Source of the DNA: Shewanella hanedai
GTDB taxonomy: Bacteria; Pseudomonadota; Gammaproteobacteria; Enterobacterales; Shewanellaceae
Length of the DNA: 64,000 nt
Assembly: GCF_007197645.1 (NCBI RefSeq)
Contig: NZ_VKGK01000004.1
Span: 1-64,000, forward strand
Direction of reading: 5' to 3'
Positions 7,218 through 16,129 of this stretch are shown piece after piece. Numbering within the stretch: position 1 is the first letter of the stretch; every line of letters begins with the position of its first letter. The notes below the pieces were generated by a model, which made no database searches, had not been told where the DNA came from, and saw only the letters and a list, made by a program, of their open reading frames with translations. The position numbers were made by a program, and so were the translations under genes.

Positions 7218-9299
7218 CTATTTAGCTGATGCACGCTCTATGGCTGCTAGCACATCTTTAGTCGATAAAATAACGGGAAGCTCAATGCCATTTGGCGCAT
7301 TGGGACCGTAAACCACGTTAAAGGGCACCCCAAAACGATTATGGCTCTGCAAGTAGTCGGTAATGTGCTCAGAGGGCGTGGTCCAATCCCCAATCATTAA
7401 CACCATATTGTCCTGTTTAAGGACGCTATAGACGGGATCCTGCAATATCACCCCAACCTTGTTGGCCTTACAGGTAATGCACCAATCTGCAGTCACATCA
7501 ACAAATACGGTTTTCCCTTGTGCAACTTGCTCATTAATCAAGGCTTCACTCAATGGCGTCCACTGCAGATCTGTCGGTAAGGTTTTAGCCCACTGATCAG
7601 AAGTCATAAATGCGCTCACTGCGGCCAACATCAGCGTGATGCTAAACGTAGCAATGACAGCAGCAACACCTAGAGTTTTACCCATAAAAACGAAGAAGGT
7701 AATCAACAGAACTGCGGCGGCAGCAAATAGATAACTCACCGCGATAAAGCTGCTCAATAGGCTAATCAGCCACAAACTGGTGATCAACAACAGGACAGAG
7801 AAAACAACTTTAACCACACTCATCCAGCGTCCAGGTTTGGGGAAGTAACCCGCCACCTGAGGAAAAGCCGCAACCACTAACCAGGGCATTGCCATTCCAA
7901 GGGCTAAGGCAGTAAATATCACCAATAAGCTTAGGGTATCGGCACCCAATGCGAACGCCACTGCCGTACCTAAAAATGGCGCACTGCAAGGCGTAGCAAG
8001 TAAAGTTGCAAACATGCCTTGTAAGAAGTGACCACGGTTATTGTTGCCTCCAGTGGTTGCCAGTTTGGTCTGAAAACTAGACGGCAGATTAATCTCAAAA
8101 GCACCTAACATGTTCAGTGCAAATACAGAGGTAACTAGCGCCATAAAGCCAATAAACCAAGGGTTTTGGAACTGCACGCCCCAACCAATAGCTTGCCCCG
8201 TCAGCTTTAACACTAAGATAAAGCCTGCGAGCAACCAGAAAGAGACCAAAATCCCCAGTGCTGAGGCTAGAAATTGCTGACGGATCTGATTCTTTTGTAG
8301 ATCAGGCGCCGCAACCACTGAACTCAACTTCATTCCTAACACAGGCAATACACAAGGCATCACGTTCAGAATGAGTCCCCCCAGTAACGCAAACAATAAA
8401 ATGGTCAATAGAGAGTTGCCTGAATCGATAATTTGAGTCGCGTTTACAGGTGATAAATATTCAATGGCATGATTGCTATCAACCACAGTAATGTTTAAGT
8501 TTTTATCCAGTAACTCAGGCTCACCCAGCCAGCTTTCGCCATCAAAAATAGCAACTAGCTGCTGTGTACCGTCTTCCTTTTCAACCTTGTGAGTACCGAC
8601 TAACTTAAAGACAGTATCGGGCTCACCATCGATAATTATCTCCGGTCTTTGCCATTGTTTTTCATCCAAAACCACTTCAAGTTGCGACTTTGCACTATCC
8701 CAACCTAACCCAATACTGTCAGCAGACTGCGCTTGAGTTAATTTCTGTGGCACCTTCGATACCGCCTTGTTATAGGCAAACATCGCGTCACTGTCCGCTT
8801 TGAGATCATTCGGAGTAAAATCGAGGTTAATCTCATAATCCGTAAGCACACAGATGGTAGTACAAGAAGATAAGGTGAACTTGCCATGCAACTGGGTGTT
8901 AGCCGACAGGTCATCTAAGGTCAGCAATAAGGGAAACATCACCTCACCTTGGTAACCAAAGGTTTGCATGCCTAATAGTGAAAACTTGTCAGGCGCTGGC
9001 CAGGACCATTCAACGTGATTTAAATTAGTCGACTTGTCCCACTTTATGCTGGGAGCAATACCGCCCTCACCAGGCGTACGCCAATAGGTTTTCCAATCAC
9101 CATCAAGCTTCACTTCCAGCACGGCAGGCAAGGTTTTTGTGACAGGATCAAGCTCCCCTGTCAGCATAAGCCGGGTCTTAACCGGTGGGTGATTCGGATT
9201 TTCTATCCAACCCGTTGTTTGGGCGAATACAGAGCTGGACAGCAGGATTAACCAAAACCCAACTATTATTTTTAAATGTTTCAATGCTTTCTCCAACAT
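7218..9299 (-). CDS. scsB: ScsB/DsbD-like protein-disulfide reductase
   Basis: A 693-residue inner-membrane electron conduit that carries reducing equivalents from cytosolic thioredoxin to periplasmic ScsC and ScsD. Signal peptide at residues 1-26 (cleavage near VFAQ), then an N-terminal periplasmic domain to about 285. The DsbD-type membrane domain spans about 290-570, with the conserved cysteine segments NVMPCVLPVLGMK and ATPCSAPFLG. The C-terminal thioredoxin-like domain has DVTADWCITCKANK (C607, C610). All three redox domains are therefore present. It heads the scsB-scsC-scsD set; no scsA (catalase-like) gene is seen. Confidence 0.9.
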   Translation of the reverse strand: MLEKALKHLKIIVGFWLILLSSSVFAQTTGWIENPNHPPVKTRLMLTGELDPVTKTLPAVLEVKLDGDWKTYWRTPGEGGIAPSIKWDKSTNLNHVEWSWPAPDKFSLLGMQTFGYQGEVMFPLLLTLDDLSANTQLHGKFTLSSCTTICVLTDYEINLDFTPNDLKADSDAMFAYNKAVSKVPQKLTQAQSADSIGLGWDSAKSQLEVVLDEKQWQRPEIIIDGEPDTVFKLVGTHKVEKEDGTQQLVAIFDGESWLGEPELLDKNLNITVVDSNHAIEYLSPVNATQIIDSGNSLLTILLFALLGGLILNVMPCVLPVLGMKLSSVVAAPDLQKNQIRQQFLASALGILVSFWLLAGFILVLKLTGQAIGWGVQFQNPWFIGFMALVTSVFALNMLGAFEINLPSSFQTKLATTGGNNNRGHFLQGMFATLLATPCSAPFLGTAVAFALGADTLSLLVIFTALALGMAMPWLVVAAFPQVAGYFPKPGRWMSVVKVVFSVLLLITSLWLISLLSSFIAVSYLFAAAAVLLITFFVFMGKTLGVAAVIATFSITLMLAAVSAFMTSDQWAKTLPTDLQWTPLSEALINEQVAQGKTVFVDVTADWCITCKANKVGVILQDPVYSVLKQDNMVLMIGDWTTPSEHITDYLQSHNRFGVPFNVVYGPNAPNGIELPVILSTKDVLAAIERASAK

Positions 9300-9442
9300 T
9301 TATACTATTGAAAACAAGAGAATAAATATCATACATCCACCTTGAACAAGATGAATATTAATACGCAAAATGGCCTCACCTATTGAACAGTAATAAATGA
9401 GTAAATCAAAGACTTTTTAAATTAATAAAGAGGAGTCAGCAT

Positions 9443-9745
9443 TTATTCCTGAAAGCGGCAAAACCGTAGATGTATTCGCCGAATTTTGGACTGTTGACGT
9501 GACACTGGAAGGAGGTAAGAGGATCGGGTCAAAACACAGATTAACGTTAAGACAAAGAGCAAGGTTAGCGGTACAACAGGGCTTTCTATGTCGATACACA
9601 GACGCATCGACTTTTCTGATAATTCACAGCTTTTAAATTCAAAGCCATCTAACTCACTGATGTTTTGCGTTAGGCAAAAAAGTGTCAATACGGTAAACAC
9701 GAGTACCGTCCAACTTCTTGCTTTTCCTGGTTGTCTGGCAAACAT
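9443..9745 (-). CDS. Small two-helix membrane protein upstream of scsB
   Basis: A 100-residue predicted protein with two hydrophobic segments (about residues 12-28, WTVLVFTVLTLFCLTQN, and 55-74, VVPLTLLFVLTLICVL) and a basic tail. I do not recognise the family. The first half has a plausible coding pattern, but the ribosome binding site is weak. The position directly upstream of scsB on the same strand suggests it could belong to the scs transcription unit, where small copper-associated membrane proteins are common. It could also be a chance frame. Confidence 0.45.
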   Translation of the reverse strand: MFARQPGKARSWTVLVFTVLTLFCLTQNISELDGFEFKSCELSEKSMRLCIDIESPVVPLTLLFVLTLICVLTRSSYLLPVSRQQSKIRRIHLRFCRFQE

Positions 9746-9962
9746 CTTCAGTGTTCAAACTCTCTATTAGTTAATTTCAATCGCATTCTAACGACTCTTG
9801 CCAAATAAGACCGGATAATTGCAGAAATAGTTCATCAAAATTGAAATATTTATCGCCGAAGTCACTCTATAGAATAAACAATCATCGATTGCACATTTTT
9901 CACACTTGCCCTAATTTAGAAATTGAACGCCAAAATAATAAAACGACAATTAAGGAACAGGT

Positions 9963-11510
9963 ATGAGCAAGCCTATTATTGCAGACAATAAACCTACAAA
10001 AGTCGAACTTACTAAGGGTCAAGAATACTATTTCTGCGCCTGTGGAAAATCTCAAAGTCAGCCATTTTGCGATGGTTCCCATGCAGGCACATCATTTAAA
10101 CCTAAAGCCTTTACCGCTGAGCAAGATGGTGATACGTTTCTGTGCGCTTGTAAGCACACCGCCAACGCCCCCTTCTGCGATGGCAGTCATAAACAGTTCA
10201 CCGCAAGCCAGATAGGCAGTGAGGGGCCGGGAATAATTAATGTCGCAAGCAATAACGCTTCCCCCGCTGCAAAGGCAACAATTGAGGAGCCCACCGTCGA
10301 GTTTATCCATCAGCTCGCTCGAGATGGGCTGTCTAAACTCGGCCATCACGGCCCGATGACTTCCATGGGAGTACCTAGACACTTGCTTCCTCATTGGGAT
10401 GATCTGCAGATAATGACCGCTCAGATGGCGACTAAGCCTTTGCTTGAGGATCAGGCGGTTTCAACCGAACTCATCATAGGGCCAGAAGCTCGCAAGCCAC
10501 TAAAATTAAAAATCCCCCTGTTTGTCTCCGACATGAGTTTCGGTGCGCTTTCAGAAGAGGCAAAAAACGCGCTGTCCATTGGAGCGGAGCTTGCAGGCAC
10601 CGGAATATGCTCAGGTGAAGGTGGCATGCTTCCAGAGGAACAAGCTGCTAACTCCCGCTATTTCTATGAACTTGCCAGTGCTCAGTTTGGCTATAAAGAG
10701 GAGTTGATGAGCACCATACAAGCCTTCCATTTTAAAGGCGGTCAAGGGGCAAAAACCGGCACAGGAGGCCATCTTCCTGGCATTAAAAATCAGGGCAAAA
10801 TATCCCAAGTACGTGGTATACCAGAAGGTCTGTCAGCAATTTCACCACCGACCTTCACCAACTTAAGTTCCAGTGCCGATTTTAAACGCTTCGCCGATCG
10901 CGTGCGTGAAATCAGCGGTGGTGTGCCTATCGGCTTTAAACTCAGTGCTAATCATATTGAGCAAGACATTCAATTTGCCTTAGATGCAACAGCCGATTAC
11001 ATCATTCTCGATGGACGCGGTGGCGGCACAGGTGCAGCCCCCGAGATGTTCCGCGATCACATCAGCGTACCCACCATTCCGGCTTTGGCACGAGCACGAC
11101 GCTATTTAGATGAGCAAGGAGCAAGTGGACGGGTGACGTTAATCGTCACTGGTGGACTTCGCGTCCCCATGGATTTTGTCAAAGCCATGGCACTGGGCGC
11201 CGATGGCGTCGCTATCTCTAACAGCGCGATGCAGTCGATTGGTTGCGTTGCTGCTCGCATGTGTAACACCAATAATTGTCCCGCGGGGATTGCTACCCAA
11301 AAAGCAGACCTACGTCAGCGACTCAATGTTGAAAAATCATCCCAACAACTAGCCAATTTCTTCAATGCGTCGGTCGAGTTGATGCAAGTGATGGCACGCG
11401 CCTGTGGTCATCATAGCTTGAACGACTTTAACAGAGACGACTTGGCCACCTGGCACAGGGAGATGGCACATCTTTCTGGTGTCAATTATGCGGGAGTCGG
11501 TTCAATATAA
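9963..11510 (+). CDS. Double CDGSH iron-sulfur / FMN-binding glutamate synthase-like fusion
   Basis: A 515-residue protein with two parts. Residues 20-80 hold two CDGSH iron-sulfur motifs: C25, C27, C36, H40 and C61, C63, C72, H76, each in the CxC...PFCDGSH pattern that binds a 2Fe-2S cluster. From about residue 120 to the end is the FMN-binding, TIM-barrel domain of the glutamate synthase large subunit family, with FVSDMSFGALSEEAK, GEGGMLPEE, GGQGAKTGTGGHLPG, DGRGGGTGAAP and the cysteine-bearing NTNNCPAGIATQ, which matches the 3Fe-4S region of GltS. No glutamine amidotransferase domain is present, so it is not a complete glutamate synthase. The substrate is unknown. ATG follows AAGGAACAGGT. 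It is a single gene, convergent with metE. Confidence 0.88.
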   Translation: MSKPIIADNKPTKVELTKGQEYYFCACGKSQSQPFCDGSHAGTSFKPKAFTAEQDGDTFLCACKHTANAPFCDGSHKQFTASQIGSEGPGIINVASNNASPAAKATIEEPTVEFIHQLARDGLSKLGHHGPMTSMGVPRHLLPHWDDLQIMTAQMATKPLLEDQAVSTELIIGPEARKPLKLKIPLFVSDMSFGALSEEAKNALSIGAELAGTGICSGEGGMLPEEQAANSRYFYELASAQFGYKEELMSTIQAFHFKGGQGAKTGTGGHLPGIKNQGKISQVRGIPEGLSAISPPTFTNLSSSADFKRFADRVREISGGVPIGFKLSANHIEQDIQFALDATADYIILDGRGGGTGAAPEMFRDHISVPTIPALARARRYLDEQGASGRVTLIVTGGLRVPMDFVKAMALGADGVAISNSAMQSIGCVAARMCNTNNCPAGIATQKADLRQRLNVEKSSQQLANFFNASVELMQVMARACGHHSLNDFNRDDLATWHREMAHLSGVNYAGVGSI

Positions 11511-11533
11511 ATGCGAGTCACAAGTGTTTAAAC

Positions 11534-11573
11534 AATAGGGTCCTCAGCTTCAATTGAAGCTGAGGACCCTATT
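11534..11573. repeat. Perfect 40-bp palindrome
   Basis: The 20 bases AATAGGGTCCTCAGCTTCAA at 11534-11553 are followed at once by their exact reverse complement to 11573, with no loop. It lies between two converging stop codons, 24 bases after the plus-strand gene and about 47 before the end of metE. It lacks a T run, so it may act as a bidirectional hairpin end for both transcripts rather than a textbook terminator. Confidence 0.9.
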
Positions 11574-11599
11574 AATCATCAAGTCATTAAAGTGATAAA

Positions 11600-11613
11600 A
11601 TACCAATCAGCAT
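11600..11613. repeat. Dispersed post-stop 14-mer, variant copy
   Basis: ATACCAATCAGCAT, one mismatch from the 14-mer ATACCAATCAGTAT found elsewhere in the window. It lies 8 bases beyond the metE stop. Confidence 0.5.
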
Positions 11614-11620
11614 CATTAAC

Positions 11621-13927
11621 TTAACCCAATCTTCTTCTGAGCACTTTGGTTGCTTGAACTAGATTTTTCAGAGCGGGTTCAACTTCATCCCAGGTACGAG
11701 TTTTAAGTCCACAATCTGGATTGACCCAAAGTTGGCGCACCGGAATTTTACGTGCAGCCTTTTCGATTAATGTCACCATCTCATCCACTGTCGGCGTGTT
11801 TGGTGTGTGAATGTCGTATACGCCGGGACCGATCTCATTTGGGTATTCAAAGTCTTCGAATGCCGTTAACAGCTCCATTCGAGATCGCGACGTTTCAATG
11901 GTGATCACATCTGCGTCCATGGCCGCAATCGCAGCGATGGTTTCATTGAACTCGCTATAACACATATGCGTGTGAATTTGCGTCTCATTGGTAACACCTG
12001 CCGCGCTGAGCTTGAACGCATCAACAGCCCAGTTTAAGTAGTGTTCCCAATCCGATTTTTTCAACGGTAGGCCTTCACGGAAAGCAGGCTCATCGATCTG
12101 AATAATCCCAATTCCTGCATTTTGAAGATCGACCACCTCATCTCGAATCGCTAAGCCTATTTGTGTGGCTATCTGCTCGCGGCTGATATCTTCACGGGCA
12201 AAAGACCAATGCAAAATAGTCACAGGACCAGTTAACATCCCTTTTACTGGCTTATCCGTCAGACTTTGAGCATACTCAGCCCATTCAACAGTCATGGCTT
12301 TAGGTCGAGATACATCACCGTAGATAAGTGGCGGTTTTACACAGCGCGAACCGTAGCTTTGTACCCAGCCAAACTGAGTGAACCCCACACCTTCTAACTG
12401 CTCACCAAAGTACTCAACCATGTCATTACGCTCAGCTTCACCATGAACCAGAACATCTAAACCTAACTTAAGCTGACGTTCAACCGTGTCTTTCGTCACT
12501 TGTTGCAGTTGGTCATTATAAAATGTTTCAGTGATCTCGCCTTTACGCCAGCGACTGCGCAAGCCGCGAATAGCCGGTGTTTGTGGGAAAGAGCCTATCG
12601 TGGTGGTAGGCAATAGAGGTAACTTGAACTTCTGCTGTTGAATTGTCTGACGATGAGCAAACTCAGTTTCACGTTCATAGTCATCGCTATTGAGCGCTGC
12701 AACGCGATCTATAACTTGCTTATCAGCCGCGGCTTCACGGGCTTCTCGCCTTGCAACACACGTCGCTAAAATGGCATCGACTTCAGCTCTGTTGCTACAA
12801 TTTTCTGGCGGACTAAGCAAGGTTTGTAACTGAGCTAACTCAGTGAGTTTTTGCTTAGCAAATGACAATTGTTGCTTTAACGCAGGAGCCAGCTCGGTTT
12901 CAACATCAAGATCCACTGGGCTATGCAGTAATGAGCAAGAAGGTGCAATCCAAACACGTCCAGGAAGATCATTGACCAAGGGGCGGATACGCTCGGCAAT
13001 GACGTCAATATCTGCGGCCCACACGTTACGACCATTAATAACCCCTAAAGAGATCACTTGCTCAGCTTGCAGATTTGCTGCAAATACCGCGAGTTGTTTA
13101 GGTGCCGTCACCAAATCCAAATGCAAACCAGCAACAGGCAGAGAAGAGATTAATGCCTGATGATGTGCAACCGTGCCATAGTAACTCGCAAGCAAAATGT
13201 TTACCGACGTGTCGTTCAGTGCTTCATAGGTTGATGCTATCGCAGCTTGCCAATCAGCCTCTAGCTCCAGAGCTAGAATAGGCTCTTCAAGTTGAACCCA
13301 CTCAACCCCTTGTGCACTAAAACGCACCAAGATGTCTGCATAGGTTTTAATCAGCTTAGGCAATAGAGAAAGCTTATCAAAATCACTGCCAACCGCCTTA
13401 GACAAAAATAAGTAAGAAACAGGCCCTAACAGTACAGGCTTGGCTTTATACCCAAATGCTTTTGCCTCTTCCACTTCATCAAAGAACTGCTCAAAGGCCA
13501 CGCTAAACTCTTGGTCGGCCGTCAATTCAGGCACGATGTAGTGATAATTGGTGTTGAAGTATTTAGTCATCTCACCAGCGGGAGCATCTTTCCCTGTTGG
13601 GGCACGTCCACGTGCAACTCGAAACAGGGTGTCTAGGCTTATCTTTCCCGACTGGCTCTCGCTTTCATCGCGATGACGTTCAGGAATAGCATTTAGCGTA
13701 GCACTGAGGGTAAGAACCTGATCATAATAGGCAAAATCTCCGACAGGCAGTAAATTAACACCCGCTTCAGCCTGCCACTTCCAATGTGTGCTTCGCAGCT
13801 CTTTAGCCACTAAAGCTAACTCAGCTTGAGTTAGCTCACCTCGCCAGTATTTCTCCTGAGCAAATTTCAACTCTCGCTGACGACCAATACGGGGAAATCC
13901 TAAACTTGCTATCTCGACATTTTGCAT
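11621..13927 (-). CDS. metE: Cobalamin-independent methionine synthase
   Basis: A 768-residue 5-methyltetrahydropteroyltriglutamate-homocysteine methyltransferase, the last step of methionine synthesis without B12. The two-barrel architecture is intact: the N-terminal barrel begins ASLGFPRIGRQRELKFAQ, and the C-terminal catalytic barrel begins LPTTTIGSFPQT. The zinc-binding segments IHTHMCYSEF and the C-terminal VNPDCGLKTR are present. I start at the ATG at 13927 (MQNVEIASLGF) because AAAGG lies about 8 bases before it; an upstream in-frame codon at 13951 lacks that support. Divergent from metR, with MetJ and MetR operator-like sites between, fitting the usual MetR activation and MetJ repression. 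Confidence 0.96.
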   Translation of the reverse strand: MQNVEIASLGFPRIGRQRELKFAQEKYWRGELTQAELALVAKELRSTHWKWQAEAGVNLLPVGDFAYYDQVLTLSATLNAIPERHRDESESQSGKISLDTLFRVARGRAPTGKDAPAGEMTKYFNTNYHYIVPELTADQEFSVAFEQFFDEVEEAKAFGYKAKPVLLGPVSYLFLSKAVGSDFDKLSLLPKLIKTYADILVRFSAQGVEWVQLEEPILALELEADWQAAIASTYEALNDTSVNILLASYYGTVAHHQALISSLPVAGLHLDLVTAPKQLAVFAANLQAEQVISLGVINGRNVWAADIDVIAERIRPLVNDLPGRVWIAPSCSLLHSPVDLDVETELAPALKQQLSFAKQKLTELAQLQTLLSPPENCSNRAEVDAILATCVARREAREAAADKQVIDRVAALNSDDYERETEFAHRQTIQQQKFKLPLLPTTTIGSFPQTPAIRGLRSRWRKGEITETFYNDQLQQVTKDTVERQLKLGLDVLVHGEAERNDMVEYFGEQLEGVGFTQFGWVQSYGSRCVKPPLIYGDVSRPKAMTVEWAEYAQSLTDKPVKGMLTGPVTILHWSFAREDISREQIATQIGLAIRDEVVDLQNAGIGIIQIDEPAFREGLPLKKSDWEHYLNWAVDAFKLSAAGVTNETQIHTHMCYSEFNETIAAIAAMDADVITIETSRSRMELLTAFEDFEYPNEIGPGVYDIHTPNTPTVDEMVTLIEKAARKIPVRQLWVNPDCGLKTRTWDEVEPALKNLVQATKVLRRRLG

Positions 13928-14033
13928 ATTGTATACCTTTTGATTTATCATAATCAGAATTCAGGGTTAACGCGTCAAGGTGTCGATTGAGTGCTTATAG
14001 ATCTTAAGCTCAGATATCATCAATTAACCACCT

Positions 14034-14057
14034 AGGCGTCTGGACGTCTAGAAGTTT
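14034..14057. promoter_or_regulatory. Tandem MetJ operator (three met boxes)
   Basis: AGGCGTCT (14034-14041), GGACGTCT (14042-14049) and AGAAGTTT (14050-14057) are contiguous 8-base boxes close to the MetJ consensus AGACGTCT, with 7, 7 and 5 matches respectively. MetJ with S-adenosylmethionine binds two or more adjacent boxes. The site lies between metE and metR and should repress one or both. Confidence 0.82.
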
Positions 14058-14105
14058 ATTGTGATAGTCTGTCCTGAGACAAGGGAATTGATTTCAAGCA
14101 CAACA

Positions 14106-14118
14106 TGAATATGATTCA
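14106..14118. promoter_or_regulatory. MetR binding site
   Basis: TGAA-TATGA-TTCA is a perfect match to the MetR dyad TGAAN5TTCA. It lies 24 bases before the metR start and within the divergent metE/metR region, consistent with autoregulation of metR and activation of metE. Confidence 0.8.
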
Positions 14119-14141
14119 TGTCACTATGGGTAAAGTATATT

Positions 14142-15047
14142 ATGATTGAGATTAGACACTTACGAACATTAGTAGCCCTAAAGGAGAGTGGTAGTTTGGC
14201 GGGTGCGGCTAAAAAACGTTTCGTGACTCAGTCCGCCCTCTCTCATCAGATCAAAGAATTGGAAACCAGAATTAACTCTTCTATCTTTATCAGAAAGAGC
14301 AAACCTCTCTCTTTTACCCAAGAGGGGGTCAGATTACTCAATTTGGCAGAGGAGATTTTACCTAAGATAATAGAAACCGAATATGATCTAAAACAGGGAC
14401 TCAATCAGGAGGGAAGTCAGCTTAGAGTGGGTATTGAATGTCATAGCTGTTTTCGCTGGCTAATGCCTGTGATGGAGCAATTCAGAACATCCTCTCCACA
14501 AGTGAGTTTAGATCTTTCAAGTCGTCATCTTTTCGACTCACTTAATGCGCTTGAGATGGGGGATCTTGATGTAGTGCTAACCTCAGACCCTGTTCCGGGA
14601 CAAGCTATTGCCTATCAACACTTGTTTGATTTTGAAGTTAAACTCGTGATTGCCAATGATCACCCATTAGCCAGTCTGACCCATGTTACCCCTCAACAGC
14701 TCGAAAGAATGCCCATCATCAGCTACCCAGTCCCCCTAGAGCGCTTAGATCTTTATCGACATTTTATGGAGCCAGCAGGAGTCAAAGCGGGCGAGCAATT
14801 AAGCTGTGATCTCACCATGATGCTACTGCAACGTATCGCCTGTAAAGATGGCGTCGCCGCATTACCAACTTGGTCAATCAGTGAATCTTTTGGATTGAAT
14901 TTGACCTCGATAAAATTAGGTCCAGAAGGGCTTAAACGCCCTCTTTTCGGCGCTTATCGCAAAGACAGTACAAGCGCACGAGTGGCGCAACAATGGTTAA
15001 CCTTGGTGGCAAAAGAGGGATTAGCAAAGCAGCATAAATTGAATTAA
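14142..15047 (+). CDS. metR: LysR-type regulator of methionine genes
   Basis: A 301-residue LysR-family activator that senses homocysteine and switches on metE. The N-terminal winged helix-turn-helix IEIRHLRTLVALKESGSLAGAAKK and RFVTQSALSHQIKELE is characteristic of MetR, and a LysR substrate-binding domain follows from about residue 90. The start is taken as the ATG at 14142 because MetR proteins begin MIEIRHL; the upstream ATG at 14118 would overlap the MetR dyad. It is divergent from metE. Confidence 0.93.
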   Translation: MIEIRHLRTLVALKESGSLAGAAKKRFVTQSALSHQIKELETRINSSIFIRKSKPLSFTQEGVRLLNLAEEILPKIIETEYDLKQGLNQEGSQLRVGIECHSCFRWLMPVMEQFRTSSPQVSLDLSSRHLFDSLNALEMGDLDVVLTSDPVPGQAIAYQHLFDFEVKLVIANDHPLASLTHVTPQQLERMPIISYPVPLERLDLYRHFMEPAGVKAGEQLSCDLTMMLLQRIACKDGVAALPTWSISESFGLNLTSIKLGPEGLKRPLFGAYRKDSTSARVAQQWLTLVAKEGLAKQHKLN

Positions 15048-15091
15048 ATAACAGTCAATTCAATCGCGATATCGAGCTGATAGGGCTAAAA

Positions 15092-15136
15092 AGTGCCGAG
15101 TTACAAATAAACTCTTATTACTTACAACTCGGCACT
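15092..15136. terminator. Bidirectional hairpin between metR and HDOD gene
   Basis: AGTGCCGAGTT at 15092-15102 pairs exactly with AACTCGGCACT at 15126-15136, with a 23-base AT-rich loop. It sits between convergent stop codons. There is no strong T run, so termination is inferred from position. Confidence 0.55.
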
Positions 15137-15145
15137 CTACTGTAT

Positions 15146-15874
15146 TTATAACGGATTAAGTAACTGATTTCTCATGGACAATACACGTCTAAGCACTAAT
15201 CCTGGTGAGTTAGGGTTGATGGTTTGACGCAAGTTATGCGCAATCATAAACTCCTCTTGTAACTCTTCATCTAGCCCCAGTGAATCAAATGCTTCTATGG
15301 TCAATGTCTGTTTCTGATTATCGATAAGTGACTTGATAATGCTCAGTGGGAATGATTCTTCAGACTCTGCATTTAAATAAGCGAAAGCCGTTAATGCAAT
15401 GATTTCACCAAATACACTAAACAGAGCTAAGGTTTGCACCTCATCTGGATTGATATCAATCTCATGCATTTGATGCAGGCTATCAACCGCATTACTCGCG
15501 ATACTTTCGGTTAACGCCCAATAACCCTGCACTAACTTCTTATAAGGTTGAGGCAGTTCATCAAGACGTTCCTTAAGATAAAAAGTGAATGCATAGCGGT
15601 AGATATTAACTTGACCAAGTCGGATCAATGCATCCTTCAAAGAACGATTTTTAGTTCCACTGGCATCAGCATTCGCCGCCGAATTACTGCGCCACAACAT
15701 GTGAGCTGCCAATGCGGGATCCGATGATACGATATCAATGACATTTCGAATGTCACCATCTGCAATAATGGCTTTTTTAAGTGGTATTAAAATACCACGA
15801 CGACCAATCACTTGCTCTTCGTTACTGATGATCGCACGTACTTGAGTGAATACTTGATGCTCAAGATCTGTCAT
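15146..15874 (-). CDS. HDOD domain protein
   Basis: A 242-residue protein made almost entirely of one HDOD domain, a non-catalytic relative of HD phosphohydrolases found in bacterial signalling. Typical HDOD features are IPLKKAIIADGDIRNVIDIVS followed by DPALAAHMLWRSNSAA, and RSLKDALIRLGQVNIYRYAF. No receiver, GGDEF or EAL domain is attached and the catalytic HD pair is absent, as expected. The role is unknown beyond probable signalling or stress regulation. The start is uncertain: ATG 15874 or TTG 15880. Confidence 0.8.
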   Translation of the reverse strand: MTDLEHQVFTQVRAIISNEEQVIGRRGILIPLKKAIIADGDIRNVIDIVSSDPALAAHMLWRSNSAANADASGTKNRSLKDALIRLGQVNIYRYAFTFYLKERLDELPQPYKKLVQGYWALTESIASNAVDSLHQMHEIDINPDEVQTLALFSVFGEIIALTAFAYLNAESEESFPLSIIKSLIDNQKQTLTIEAFDSLGLDEELQEEFMIAHNLRQTINPNSPGLVLRRVLSMRNQLLNPL

Positions 15875-16129
15875 GGGCAATATAACCTAATTTAATATTA
15901 TTCAAGACGCTAACTCTTATTAATGAATTTACCCATAAAAAGCCTATCAGGGTCAAGTTCATTTCTCGTAATTAGTGACTTTACCTCTTTTTCTACTTTA
16001 ATTTGCCCTAGAGTCAACTCACCCACGCTTAATTCCCACAATTAAGGTTAATTTATACGATGGCTAAGTCATCCTTAACCTCAAATAAATATCCAAACCT
16101 TGGTTTAACAGTGGATGTTTAATAGCAAA

